NCBI GenBank assembly: GCA_945862045.1
Contig: CAMAWR010000017.1
Coordinates: 1-36,651 of the forward strand
DNA: 36,651 nucleotides
Reading direction: 5' to 3'
Origin: Bifidobacterium breve
Lineage (GTDB): Bacteria > Actinomycetota > Acidimicrobiia > Acidimicrobiales > Ilumatobacteraceae
Shown here one piece after another: positions 25,808-33,541 of this stretch; positions within the stretch are counted from its first letter, which is position 1, and each line of letters begins with the position of its first letter. Below the pieces are notes generated by a model, which saw only the letters and a list, made by a program, of their open reading frames with translations, was not told the origin of the DNA and searched no databases. The position numbers and the translations under genes are program-made.

Positions 25808-26566
25808 ATGATGAAACTTTCAGTTGCATCATCGAACATCGAAATTCTGCAGGTGTTGCATGAAGTTGCCGATGCCACCTATGCAGTGCTGAGCACCAAC
25901 ACCGATTGGGGTTTGTCAGGCCAGCGCCCGACGCAATATTCAATTGATTTGCGCACCGATGCCGCAGCGCTCGAAGTGCTGCATGGTGCGGGTTGCGCGG
26001 TGCTGTCTGAAGAAAGTGGTCGCACGGGGGATTGGCACGATGACGCAATCATCGTGGTGATGGACCCCCTCGATGGTTCGACCAATGCCAGTCGTCGAGT
26101 GCCGTGGTATGCGACCGCGCTTGCTGCGATCGATGCCAGCGGTCAGCGCGCATCGCTGGTCGCCAACCAGTTCACCAATACCGATCGCTGGACTGCCACC
26201 ACGGGTGGTGGGGCATTTCACAATGGTGTGCCGATCGGCCCGTCTTCATGCACGCAGTTGTCGCAGGCGGTGGTCGGTGTGTCGGGTCTGCCCAAAAAGC
26301 ACCCTGGCTGGGCACAGTTCCGCGCTCTTGGTGCAGCGGCGCTGGATATTTGTCTCGTGGCCCAAGGAACGCTCGATGGCTGGGTGGACTTGTCGTCGCA
26401 TGGTGTATGGGATTACCTGGCGAGCGTGCACATCTGCCGCGAAGCCGGGGCAGTGGTGGGCGAAGTGCAGAATCGCGACTTGATGGTTACTGAGCACGCC
26501 GAGCGCCGCTCGCCACTGGTTGCGGCTTGTCCTCAATTGCTCGCGGCGTTGCGTCAGGTGTTGTGA
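25808..26566 (+). CDS. Inositol monophosphatase-family phosphatase
   Basis: Mg-dependent phosphatase of the IMPase/SuhB/HisN superfamily (252 residues). Metal-binding motifs are the Glu pair in LSEESG (about 64-69), MDPLDGSTNA (about 85-94) and the C-terminal GVWDYLAS (about 198-205; usually WDxAAG). The substrate cannot be decided: inositol phosphate, histidinol phosphate and other sugar phosphates are possible. Its last 80 bases are unusual. A diverged second copy of this 3' end, encoding TECAERRSPIVAATPELFAA, lies 5.9 kb downstream at 32372. The 3' end of this gene may therefore have been replaced during insertion of the intervening cluster. It probably belongs to the system 2 operon or has its own weak promoter. 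Confidence 0.88.
   Translation: MMKLSVASSNIEILQVLHEVADATYAVLSTNTDWGLSGQRPTQYSIDLRTDAAALEVLHGAGCAVLSEESGRTGDWHDDAIIVVMDPLDGSTNASRRVPWYATALAAIDASGQRASLVANQFTNTDRWTATTGGGAFHNGVPIGPSSCTQLSQAVVGVSGLPKKHPGWAQFRALGAAALDICLVAQGTLDGWVDLSSHGVWDYLASVHICREAGAVVGEVQNRDLMVTEHAERRSPLVAACPQLLAALRQVL
26487..26514 (+). repeat. Left copy of 28-base imperfect direct repeat (candidate attachment site)
   Basis: TTACTGAG, two variable bases (CA), then CGCCGAGCGCCGCTCGCC, inside the 3' end of the phosphatase gene. The right copy at 32372-32399 differs only in the two central bases (TG). The core contains the palindrome CGAGCGCCGCTCG. Confidence 0.7.
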
Positions 26567-26603
26567 AGCACCTTTCTGGCTGCAGTGGGCGAAGGTCGGG
26601 GAT

Positions 26604-26632
26604 TTGCTTTCGAGTGCTGATGGTGGTATTTT
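26604..26632 (+). promoter_or_regulatory. Promoter of the island operon
   Basis: TTGCTT (26604-26609), a 17-base spacer and TATTTT (26627-26632). The predicted start near 26639 gives a leader of about 25 bases before the SDR, including GGGGTCAGGA as ribosome-binding site. It is the first promoter-like signal inside the island. Confidence 0.45.
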
Positions 26633-26664
26633 GAAGAGACAGATTTCACATCAGGGGGTCAGGA

Positions 26665-27417
26665 ATGCGACTTAGGGACAAAACTGCTGTGATTACGGGC
26701 GGTGCGAGCGGAATCGGCGAGGCCACAGTCCGGCGGTTCGTTACTGAGGGTGCCAAAGTGCTGATCGCTGATCGCAATATTGCAGCTGCCGAGAAACTTG
26801 CAGCCGAGTTGGGTGCTGACGTTTCAGCGATTGAGTGCGACGTTCGAAAAGAGTCCAGTGCTCAATCCGTGGCCAAGAAATCGTTGGATTTGTGGGGTCG
26901 CGTTGACATCTTGGTGAATAATGCCGGGAGTGAGTTGAACAAGACCTTCAACGAAACCACATCCGACGAGTGGGACATGGTTCTCGAGACCGACTTGAAG
27001 GGTCCGTGGATGATGTGCAAGCACATCGTGCCTTCAATGATGGCTCAAAAATCCGGCAGTGTCATCAATGTGTCGTCACTGAATGGCCTTGTCGGATTCC
27101 CACTCTCAACGGCCTACGGGAGTGCAAAAGGTGGACTTGTTGTGTTCACTCGGGATATTGCAATCGAGCTTGCCACAAGTGGCGTTCGATTCAACTGCGT
27201 GTGTCCGGGTGTTATCGAGACTCCAATGATGGAGCGTTGGACAAAACTAATGCCAGACCAGGATGCAGCAAAGGAAATGCTCCGCGGGGTGATGCCGATC
27301 GGGCGAATGGGATACGCAACTGAGGTTGCAGCTGCAATTTTGTTCTTTGCATCCGATGACTCGTCGTTGTGTCAGGGTTCCGTATTGAGCGTTGATGGCG
27401 GATTCACTGCGCAATAA
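26665..27417 (+). CDS. Short-chain dehydrogenase/reductase (island)
   Basis: Classical SDR of 250 residues. The cofactor motif TGGASGIGEA (about 11-20), NNAG (about 87-90), catalytic Ser in INVSSLNG, and YGSAK (about 151-155) are intact, with the usual LSVDGGFTAQ end. It resembles sugar or polyol dehydrogenases and 3-oxoacyl reductases, which cannot be separated by sequence alone. A G-rich ribosome-binding site precedes ATG 26665. As the first gene of an operon with a sugar-type importer and a zinc dehydrogenase, it probably oxidises the imported sugar alcohol or its product (inference). Confidence 0.9.
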   Translation: MRLRDKTAVITGGASGIGEATVRRFVTEGAKVLIADRNIAAAEKLAAELGADVSAIECDVRKESSAQSVAKKSLDLWGRVDILVNNAGSELNKTFNETTSDEWDMVLETDLKGPWMMCKHIVPSMMAQKSGSVINVSSLNGLVGFPLSTAYGSAKGGLVVFTRDIAIELATSGVRFNCVCPGVIETPMMERWTKLMPDQDAAKEMLRGVMPIGRMGYATEVAAAILFFASDDSSLCQGSVLSVDGGFTAQ

Positions 27418-27449
27418 TTTTTAATCCCAAGGTTTAAAGGTTGGTCCTT

Positions 27450-28952
27450 TTGGTCAAGCACAATTTGATAGTCAAGGGGATTCGTAAACAATTTCCGGGT
27501 GTTATTGCGCTTGACGGAGCCAATTTTGATGTGAGGCCTGGGGAGGTTCACGCACTCATTGGCGCGAATGGTGCCGGAAAGTCGACGCTCATCAAGGTGA
27601 TCGCTGGTCTAGAGCGTCCAGATGCAGGAACCATCTTTGTGAAGGGCATCGAGGTGGATATTTCGGAGCCGGGCGCTGCGGCTGCGGCTGGTTTGTCGTT
27701 CATCCATCAAGACTTGGCACTCGTTGATCGTCTTACAGTCGCAGAAAATCTTCAGATTGGAAATATGCCCTCGGTATTGGGCATAGTCAACAAACGCGAA
27801 TTAGACATGCGATGTCGCGAAGTCCTCGCGAGTTGCCTTCCTGGCGTGAGCTCAAGGGCGTCTCTCGGTTCCTTGTCCATCGCACAAAAATGGATGTTGT
27901 CAATAGCAAGGATGATTCTTGCGGATTCTCATACCATATTTCTTGATGAGCCGACAGCGGCACTCGGAAGCGGAGAAGTGGAAATTCTGTTTGAGTCAAT
28001 AAGGCGAGTTGTCCAACGAAATTGCTCTGTAGTTTTTGTGTCACATCGTCTTGAAGAAGTACTCCAAATTTCGCACAGAGTCAGTGTGATGACCGCAGGT
28101 CAAGTGGTTGCCACAATCGACACATCGTTGACCCATAAGACTGAGCTTGTTCAACTATTGACCGGAAATCAAAAGTTCGAAACAAGCGTTGATTCCCGTA
28201 AACGACCGACGGTCCTCGGCCAAGACGTGCTCTTGGAACTTGATGGAGTCTCAAACAGGGCCTTAAGTAACGTCAGTATGTCATTAATGAGTGGCGAAGT
28301 CGTCGGAGTAGCAGGTCTGCTCGGGTCTGGGCGGAGTGAACTATTGGAGACAATTTTCGGTTTCCGTCGCGTTGAATCTGGCGTTATAAAAGTCAAGGGG
28401 GAGTCGGTAAAGTTGCGCAGCCCGGTTGATGCGGTGAAGCAGAAAATAGCATTTTTGCCGGAGGATAGAAAGTCAATGGCGTTGTTTCTGAATCGATCGG
28501 TGGTTGTCAATACTTCAATCGTTTTTTTGACCAAGTTCATCGGTCGATTTTTTGGACTGATGAACTTTGCATCAGAGGAAAAAGCGGTCATCTCGGTGAC
28601 CAACAGTCTGAAATTGAAGTCCACTGGCCCCTCGCAGCTTTTGCGACAATTGTCTGGTGGAAATCAGCAGAAAGTTGTGGTTGCGCGCTGGCTCTGTGGC
28701 GAGCCACTGGTCATTTTGGCTGACGAGCCGACGACCGGAGTGGATGTCGGTGCCAAAATTGAAATGCTCAGTGAATTTCGTGAAATTGCAAAACGGGGTA
28801 GTGCTGTCATGATCGTGTCGAGTGACTTTTCCGAACTGGTTTCATCATGCGATCGCATTCTTGTCATGAAATCTGGTCGAATTATCAATGAGTTCTCTGC
28901 TCCATTCCTGGAGCAATCGGTACTGGCAGCGTGCTTCGGTAATGCTGCTTAG
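27450..28952 (+). CDS. Sugar-type double ABC ATPase (RbsA/MglA-like, island)
   Basis: Energy subunit of a sugar importer (500 residues), two fused nucleotide-binding domains. Domain 1 has Walker A GANGAGKST, a variant signature LSIAQKWMLSIARMI and Walker B TIFLDEPTAAL. Domain 2 has the degenerate P-loop VAGLLGSGRSELLE, signature LSGGNQQKVVVARWL and a complete LADEPTTGVDVG. TTG 27450 is chosen because AAAGG ends nine bases before it; the in-frame TTG 27441 is too close. A Ser/Phe/Lys-rich composition and A/T-ending codons set it apart from the two BMP ATPases. The receptor gene follows. Confidence 0.92.
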   Translation: MVKHNLIVKGIRKQFPGVIALDGANFDVRPGEVHALIGANGAGKSTLIKVIAGLERPDAGTIFVKGIEVDISEPGAAAAAGLSFIHQDLALVDRLTVAENLQIGNMPSVLGIVNKRELDMRCREVLASCLPGVSSRASLGSLSIAQKWMLSIARMILADSHTIFLDEPTAALGSGEVEILFESIRRVVQRNCSVVFVSHRLEEVLQISHRVSVMTAGQVVATIDTSLTHKTELVQLLTGNQKFETSVDSRKRPTVLGQDVLLELDGVSNRALSNVSMSLMSGEVVGVAGLLGSGRSELLETIFGFRRVESGVIKVKGESVKLRSPVDAVKQKIAFLPEDRKSMALFLNRSVVVNTSIVFLTKFIGRFFGLMNFASEEKAVISVTNSLKLKSTGPSQLLRQLSGGNQQKVVVARWLCGEPLVILADEPTTGVDVGAKIEMLSEFREIAKRGSAVMIVSSDFSELVSSCDRILVMKSGRIINEFSAPFLEQSVLAACFGNAA

Positions 28953-28991
28953 TAAATAATGAATATCAACCAACCAGAAAAGGAGAATATT

Positions 28992-30128
28992 GTGAAAAAG
29001 AAAAGTAGAAAACATATGCTGATCGCAGGGCTGCTTGTTGTAGCACTGGGAGCATGCAGCTCTGACGATGCGTCAGAGTCGGGTGTTGTCGAGGAGGAAG
29101 CTGTTGCCGAACCGGAGGCACCAGCAGAAGTTGGGGTCACCACCGGACGCTTCACCCTTGATCAGTCAGTTGGGGTTGTTGGTGTGGTTTCAGCCGATAA
29201 TAGCCAATCAGGATTAGAGGTTGACTTCAGTGTTTTTAACGGCAAGAACATTGGAATTGTCGCGGTTCTTCCGGTTCCAGAAGTGACCATTCAGACCGAT
29301 GCCTGTCAAGCAATTATTAAGGCAAACGGCGGCACATCCGATTTCGTCAACGTTGACGGAGATGCCAACAAGGCAGTTCAGACCTTCGAGACTTTCATTG
29401 CCCGCGGAGACGCAGGGCTATGGAACGTGTCCAATGCCGGTGCAGCTCTGCGTTCGGTGATTGACTCGGCGAATGCAAAGGGTATTCCTTTTATCGGTAC
29501 ATATGCCGGCAATGAACCTGGTTCAGCCGACATTCGAGAAGATGAATGGGCGACTACCCCAATCATCGCTCAGTACATCGGTAACCAGATGAATGGTGAG
29601 GGAACCGTTGCAGTCTTGGGCTTCAATGGCATTTACACATTGCTCCAACGCACAACAATTTTGGAGTCCGTGTTGGCATTTGAATTTCCAAAAATCAAGG
29701 TAGTTCGTCTGCCGGATTTCGACTTCACCCCAGAAGGTGCACGTGCCATTGCCGAAGCTGCCCTGCAAGCAGACCCAAGCATCAAGGCTATTTTCTCGCA
29801 CTGGGATGTGCCCGCGTCGGGTGCAATTCAGGCTGCTTCTGACCTGGGTCGCGATGATCTCATCATCACGAGCTACACGGGCGACAATAAGTCCGGCTAT
29901 GAATTCATCGAAGCAGGAGTTTTGGCAGCCACCGTTGGTCAGTCCAATCGTCAAGTCGGAGTACTCGCATGCGAGTACCTGGCACTTGCTCTGGCTGGAC
30001 AGGCACTCCCAGAGGACACTCTTGTTCCAACGGGCTTTGTTTCAAAGGCCAACAATCCAGGAAGTGCGGGCGTCTTTAATGCGCGTCCTTACGTTCTCAA
30101 CCCGACCACTATTGCCTACAAAAAATAA
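28992..30128 (+). CDS. Sugar ABC transporter substrate-binding lipoprotein (island)
   Basis: Periplasmic-binding-protein type I (ribose/galactose-binding-like) receptor, 378 residues. GTG 28992 is preferred over ATG 28959: AAAAGGAG sits six bases before it, and it begins a proper signal peptide (basic MKKKSRKH, hydrophobic core, lipobox ALGAC with Cys22). An acidic tether follows, then the two-lobed domain starting at GKNIGIVAVLPVPEVTIQTD. The sequence ends IAYKK. The head SSDDASE and Glu-rich tether resemble those of both BMP receptors in this window, suggesting a donor from a related lineage. The ligand is unknown; a pentose, hexose or polyol is likely. Confidence 0.9.
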   Translation: MKKKSRKHMLIAGLLVVALGACSSDDASESGVVEEEAVAEPEAPAEVGVTTGRFTLDQSVGVVGVVSADNSQSGLEVDFSVFNGKNIGIVAVLPVPEVTIQTDACQAIIKANGGTSDFVNVDGDANKAVQTFETFIARGDAGLWNVSNAGAALRSVIDSANAKGIPFIGTYAGNEPGSADIREDEWATTPIIAQYIGNQMNGEGTVAVLGFNGIYTLLQRTTILESVLAFEFPKIKVVRLPDFDFTPEGARAIAEAALQADPSIKAIFSHWDVPASGAIQAASDLGRDDLIITSYTGDNKSGYEFIEAGVLAATVGQSNRQVGVLACEYLALALAGQALPEDTLVPTGFVSKANNPGSAGVFNARPYVLNPTTIAYKK

Positions 30129-30147
30129 CTCAGAAAAGTAGTGCCGA

Positions 30148-30185
30148 CGAGTGTGGGGTTTCCAAATGAGGAAGCCCCACACTCG
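30148..30185 (+). terminator. Strong stem-loop after the island lipoprotein gene
   Basis: A 16-bp stem (30148-30163 with 30170-30185, one G-T pair) and a six-base loop. No long T run follows, so an mRNA-stabilising or attenuating hairpin is as likely as a full terminator. It lies between the receptor and permease genes. Confidence 0.75.
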
Positions 30186-30237
30186 GAGCACTCTTGCATA
30201 GAAGTTTTGATTTGAACCGCCACCAAAGGATTTTCGA

Positions 30238-31224
30238 ATGTCAAGTATTTTGAAGTTCAAGAAAGGCTCAACATTCACTGATGTTGCCCGCTTTGCCTCG
30301 ATTGGTGTGCTGCTATTTGAAATAATCTTTTTCTGGACGCAGAAACCCACTTTTTTTACATGGGACAATTTGCACATTGTTGTCAATAATTCGGCACTTC
30401 TCGGTCTTGTTGCCGGTGGCTTGACTATCTGTTTGATCGTTGGTGATTTTGACTTGTCAATCGCTGGGGCAATCGGGCTCGGTGGGGTTGTTGCTGGCAT
30501 GGTCGTGGAAAATAACCAATCGGTGACTCGTATTGCCCTCGGGGTGGGTCTTGGATTAATCGTTGGATTGATTATCGGACTGTTCAACGGCGTGGTGGTT
30601 ACCGGACTCGGAATCAATGCGTTTGTCGCAACTCTTGGAACTGGGGCGCTGCTTGAGGGTGTGATTATTGCAGCAACCGACGGCGGCAAAACGCTGTTAC
30701 TGAGGGGCGATTTCCAAAAAATTGCATTGACTGAATTTCCTAATTTTCGTTGGTTCCATCCACGCTTGATGACTTGGATCATGATTTTGATTCTTGCTGG
30801 TCTGTCTTTTGTAGTTGCCAGGACGGTGATTGGGCGGAGGCTCGACGCTGTTGGTGGGAATGCGGTCGCTGCGCGACTTTCTGGAATCAGCGTCTCGCGG
30901 TATCGCGTTTTGGCATTCGTTATTTCAGGTGCACTTGCTTCGCTCACTGGTGTTCTTCTGGCAGCACGAAGTGGGTCAGCGAACTCCACAGCAGGCGCTC
31001 CATTCTTACTTGAGGCTTACACGGCAGCTTTTCTCGGGGCAGTCACCCTAAGAAGTAGTGAGTTTCATGTTTGGGGAACCCTTTTTGGTGTGATTTTTTT
31101 AAAGACGACGTTCAGTGGCATCGCAATTATGGGTTGGGCCCCCTACTGGAATCCGATTGCAACCGGAGCACTTCTCATTTTCGCAGTCGGTGTTTCCGGG
31201 GCAGTAACAAAGTATTTCAAGTAA
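30238..31224 (+). CDS. Sugar ABC transporter permease (RbsC-like, island)
   Basis: Multi-pass membrane channel subunit of 328 residues, the single permease of an RbsC-type importer. The core has LGLVAGGLTICLIVGDFDLS, a version of the family's first signature. GLFNGVVVTGLGINAFVATLG and VGGNAVAARLSGISVSRYR, the ATPase-contact region, follow. AAAGGA precedes ATG 30238. The substrate is set by the receptor and unknown. Presumably works as a homodimer with the island ATPase. Confidence 0.92.
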   Translation: MSSILKFKKGSTFTDVARFASIGVLLFEIIFFWTQKPTFFTWDNLHIVVNNSALLGLVAGGLTICLIVGDFDLSIAGAIGLGGVVAGMVVENNQSVTRIALGVGLGLIVGLIIGLFNGVVVTGLGINAFVATLGTGALLEGVIIAATDGGKTLLLRGDFQKIALTEFPNFRWFHPRLMTWIMILILAGLSFVVARTVIGRRLDAVGGNAVAARLSGISVSRYRVLAFVISGALASLTGVLLAARSGSANSTAGAPFLLEAYTAAFLGAVTLRSSEFHVWGTLFGVIFLKTTFSGIAIMGWAPYWNPIATGALLIFAVGVSGAVTKYFK

Positions 31225-31247
31225 CTACAACGAAAGGATGTAATTCC

Positions 31248-32354
31248 ATGAAGGCAGCAGTCGTTTACACCTACGGGTCAAAGATTGAGGTTGTTGATCT
31301 AGAGCTAGGAGGCGTTGGGCCAAATGACATTCGGGTAAAAATTAAGGCCTCGGGTCTGTGCCATTCGGATGTTTCGGTGCAGACAGGGTCGTTGCCGTTT
31401 CCATTACCGATGGTGCTCGGTCACGAGGGAGCTGGAATTGTGACTGAAGTTGGTTCGAACGTGTCATTAACCAAGGTGGGTGACCACGTCGTACTCTCGG
31501 CACTTATTCATTGCGGCAACTGCGACAACTGCATCAAGGGCCGCCCAAATCTGTGTCTATGGGGTCTGAATACTATTTTCGGTGGAAAAAATCCAGATGG
31601 CTCACTGAGACTTAAGGATGCACAAGGCAAAGAGGTATATCAGTTTGCATCTATCGGAACTCTTGCTGAGGAATTGATCTGTCATGAAAAGCATGCTGTT
31701 CCAATTCCCAAGGACGTATCATTCGAGGCGGCATGCCTCACTGGATGCGGTGTATTGACGGGGATGTCGGCTGTCTTCAACCGCGCAAAAGTTGAGGCCG
31801 GTAGATCAGTTGTCGTTATCGGGTGTGGTGGTGTCGGCCTGAACGTGATTCAAAGCGCAGCAGCCGCAAATGCCGGTTCAATCATTGCAGTCGATCTGCA
31901 TCAGGAAAAACTAGATCTTGCGGTGCAATTCGGCGCAACTGCGGTGGTTAATTCCTCGAAGATCAAGGATTTGCCGGCCACAATCATGGAGATGACTGGT
32001 GGGCTCGGCGCAGACTATGTCTTTGAGGTGGTCGGAGTGCCAGAACTCGTGCGTCAAGGTTGGGACTCTTTGAAAATTGACGGAACCTTGGTAGTGATCG
32101 GGGTTCATCCGTCAAACTCTGAGTCAAGTTTGCCCGCGGGTCAATTTTCCACTAGCGAAAAAACCCTCATGTCGTGTCTTTACGGAACATCTCGCCCGAC
32201 CAAGGATATTCCATTAGCAATTCATATGTACCAACAGGGCAAGATCAAGCTCGATGAATTAATAACCCACCGTTTTGCACTAGAAGACATCAATGATGCG
32301 GTAGCCAAAATGAATAGCGGCAAGGACGGTCGTGGGATTGTCGTTTTTAAATAA
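31248..32354 (+). CDS. Zinc-dependent alcohol dehydrogenase (medium-chain family, island)
   Basis: NAD-dependent dehydrogenase of 368 residues. ATG 31248 is supported by GAAAGGA nine bases upstream; longer frames run into the permease gene. Catalytic zinc ligands are Cys38 (GLCHSD), His59-Glu60 (GHEGAG) and a Cys in TGCGVLTG. The structural zinc site is complete (Cys89, Cys92, Cys95, Cys103). The NAD fold has VVVIGCGGVGLNVIQ. The overall layout resembles class III / mycothiol- or aryl-alcohol dehydrogenases. As the last gene of the island operon it could oxidise an alcohol from the imported compound. The stop is 17 bases before the phosphatase remnant. Confidence 0.92.
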   Translation: MKAAVVYTYGSKIEVVDLELGGVGPNDIRVKIKASGLCHSDVSVQTGSLPFPLPMVLGHEGAGIVTEVGSNVSLTKVGDHVVLSALIHCGNCDNCIKGRPNLCLWGLNTIFGGKNPDGSLRLKDAQGKEVYQFASIGTLAEELICHEKHAVPIPKDVSFEAACLTGCGVLTGMSAVFNRAKVEAGRSVVVIGCGGVGLNVIQSAAAANAGSIIAVDLHQEKLDLAVQFGATAVVNSSKIKDLPATIMEMTGGLGADYVFEVVGVPELVRQGWDSLKIDGTLVVIGVHPSNSESSLPAGQFSTSEKTLMSCLYGTSRPTKDIPLAIHMYQQGKIKLDELITHRFALEDINDAVAKMNSGKDGRGIVVFK

Positions 32355-32371
32355 ATCGGTAAATTCATCTA

Positions 32372-32399
32372 TTACTGAGTGCGCCGAGCGCCGCTCGCC
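32372..32399 (+). repeat. Right copy of 28-base imperfect direct repeat (candidate attachment site)
   Basis: TTACTGAG, TG, then CGCCGAGCGCCGCTCGCC, matching 26487-26514 except for the two variable bases. It begins 17 bases after the dehydrogenase stop. Confidence 0.7.
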
Positions 32400-32454
32400 G
32401 ATCGTTGCTGCAACCCCTGAACTTTTTGCAGCCTTGCAGTGTGTTCGTGACTAA
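32372..32454 (+). pseudogene. Orphan 3' end of an inositol-monophosphatase-family gene
   Basis: In frame from 32374 this encodes TECAERRSPIVAATPELFAA and then LQCVRD plus a TAA stop. It aligns without gaps with the last residues of the phosphatase at 25808 (TEHAERRSPLVAACPQLLAA). Homology starts abruptly at 32372. There is no start codon or upstream domain, so it is a remnant, probably the original end of the resident gene. Its stop overlaps the start of nhaA. Confidence 0.8.
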
Positions 32455-33541
32455 GCCAGGTTCACCAGCAGCGTTCCTCGAGCGCTTCGTGGCAGTCGAG
32501 ACGCGGGCGGCTGGTTTGATCGTGGCCGCAGCCCTGCTTGGCGTCGGTTTCGCCACATTCGGCAACGTGCACATAGAAAACGACCTCACGCACGTGCTAT
32601 CTGAGATTGCCATTGGTGGTTTCTTTTTGCTGGTGGGTCTGGAACTGCGTCGAGAATTCGCCAGTGGCGTGTTGTCGGGGTTGACTCTGTGGGCAAGTGT
32701 GGCGGCGGCCGCGGTGGGCATGGCGCTGCCGGCCTTAATTTATGCCTCGCAGGCACCGGCAGCGGCACGCGATGGTTGGGTTGCCGTTGTGGCCACCGAC
32801 ATTGCACTTGCCGCTGCAGTCATGACCCTCGGTGGTTTTTCGCGCAAGGTTCGCATGCTGCTTTTGACGGTGGCGGTGCTGGATGATCTCGGCGGCCTCA
32901 TCGCACTCGCCACCACGGGCAAAAGCCCCGAGTTGTTGTGGCTGGCGTTCGCCATCGCCAGCGTCGCGATCTATGCGTGGATCATTCGTCAGTTCAATCT
33001 TGGTGTTGTGACGGTGATCGTGTCGACCGCCGTGGTGGTGGTGCTGATGTTGCGTGCCGGGCTGCACCCATCATTGGGCGCGTTTGCCGTTGGCTTTTGT
33101 GCGCCAAACTTCGACCCCGACAACCCGAGCGTGTCTGAACGGGTGCAGGAGCGTGTGCATCCGTGGATTGCGGCAATCTTTCTGCCGATCTTCGTCTTTT
33201 TGCACACGCTTGTGCCCATCGCAACACCCACAGATGCACCGATGTCACTCGTCTGGACCACCGTTGTGGCGATCGTGCTGGGTAAGGTGCTGGGCGTGGG
33301 TGGCGTACTGATCTTTTTGAGCAAGCGTCTGCAGATTGCAGTGACTGAAGCAATCGCAGTCGGGTGCGCCGCTGCAGCAGCACTCACGGTGGCGCTCTTC
33401 GGTGTGGCCGCAACGTTGGACAACACACCATACGAACAAGCAGTCAGCCTCGGCATCTTGATTGCGACAGACATTGCTTTTATTTTGGGTGTGGGTGCAG
33501 GTCGTCTAACAGCGAACAGAGGCGACTCTGATGCCACGTGA
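32447..33541 (+). CDS. nhaA: Na+/H+ antiporter NhaA family
   Basis: Exchanges cytoplasmic Na+ for external protons in the inner membrane. The family's functional residues are visible: Asp118 in ATDIALAAAV and the Asp146-Asp147 pair in VLDDLGGLIALA, corresponding to the ion-binding site. A Lys-containing segment VLGKVLGVGG lies in the second half, and the end ILIATDIAFILGVGAG is typical. The 364-residue length is at the short end. GTG 32447 (MTKPGSPAAFLERF) is preferred; GTG 32441 and TTG 32405 are in frame but overlap the phosphatase remnant more. Before the insertion, nhaA was probably coupled to the phosphatase gene. Confidence 0.9.
   Translation: MTKPGSPAAFLERFVAVETRAAGLIVAAALLGVGFATFGNVHIENDLTHVLSEIAIGGFFLLVGLELRREFASGVLSGLTLWASVAAAAVGMALPALIYASQAPAAARDGWVAVVATDIALAAAVMTLGGFSRKVRMLLLTVAVLDDLGGLIALATTGKSPELLWLAFAIASVAIYAWIIRQFNLGVVTVIVSTAVVVVLMLRAGLHPSLGAFAVGFCAPNFDPDNPSVSERVQERVHPWIAAIFLPIFVFLHTLVPIATPTDAPMSLVWTTVVAIVLGKVLGVGGVLIFLSKRLQIAVTEAIAVGCAAAAALTVALFGVAATLDNTPYEQAVSLGILIATDIAFILGVGAGRLTANRGDSDAT

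Larger units (their letters stand above)
26487..32371 (+). mobile_element. Candidate genomic island inserted in the 3' end of the phosphatase gene
   Basis: About 5.9 kb holding SDR, sugar ABC ATPase, binding lipoprotein, permease and zinc alcohol dehydrogenase, all on the plus strand. The ends are two copies of the phosphatase 3' end: functional at the left, orphan at the right directly before nhaA. Inside, the DNA is visibly more A/T-rich in codon third positions, and genes carry clear Shine-Dalgarno sites, unlike flanking genes that are often leaderless. No integrase or transposase is encoded, so movement by an integrase elsewhere or by homologous recombination with a relative is inferred. 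Confidence 0.6.
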
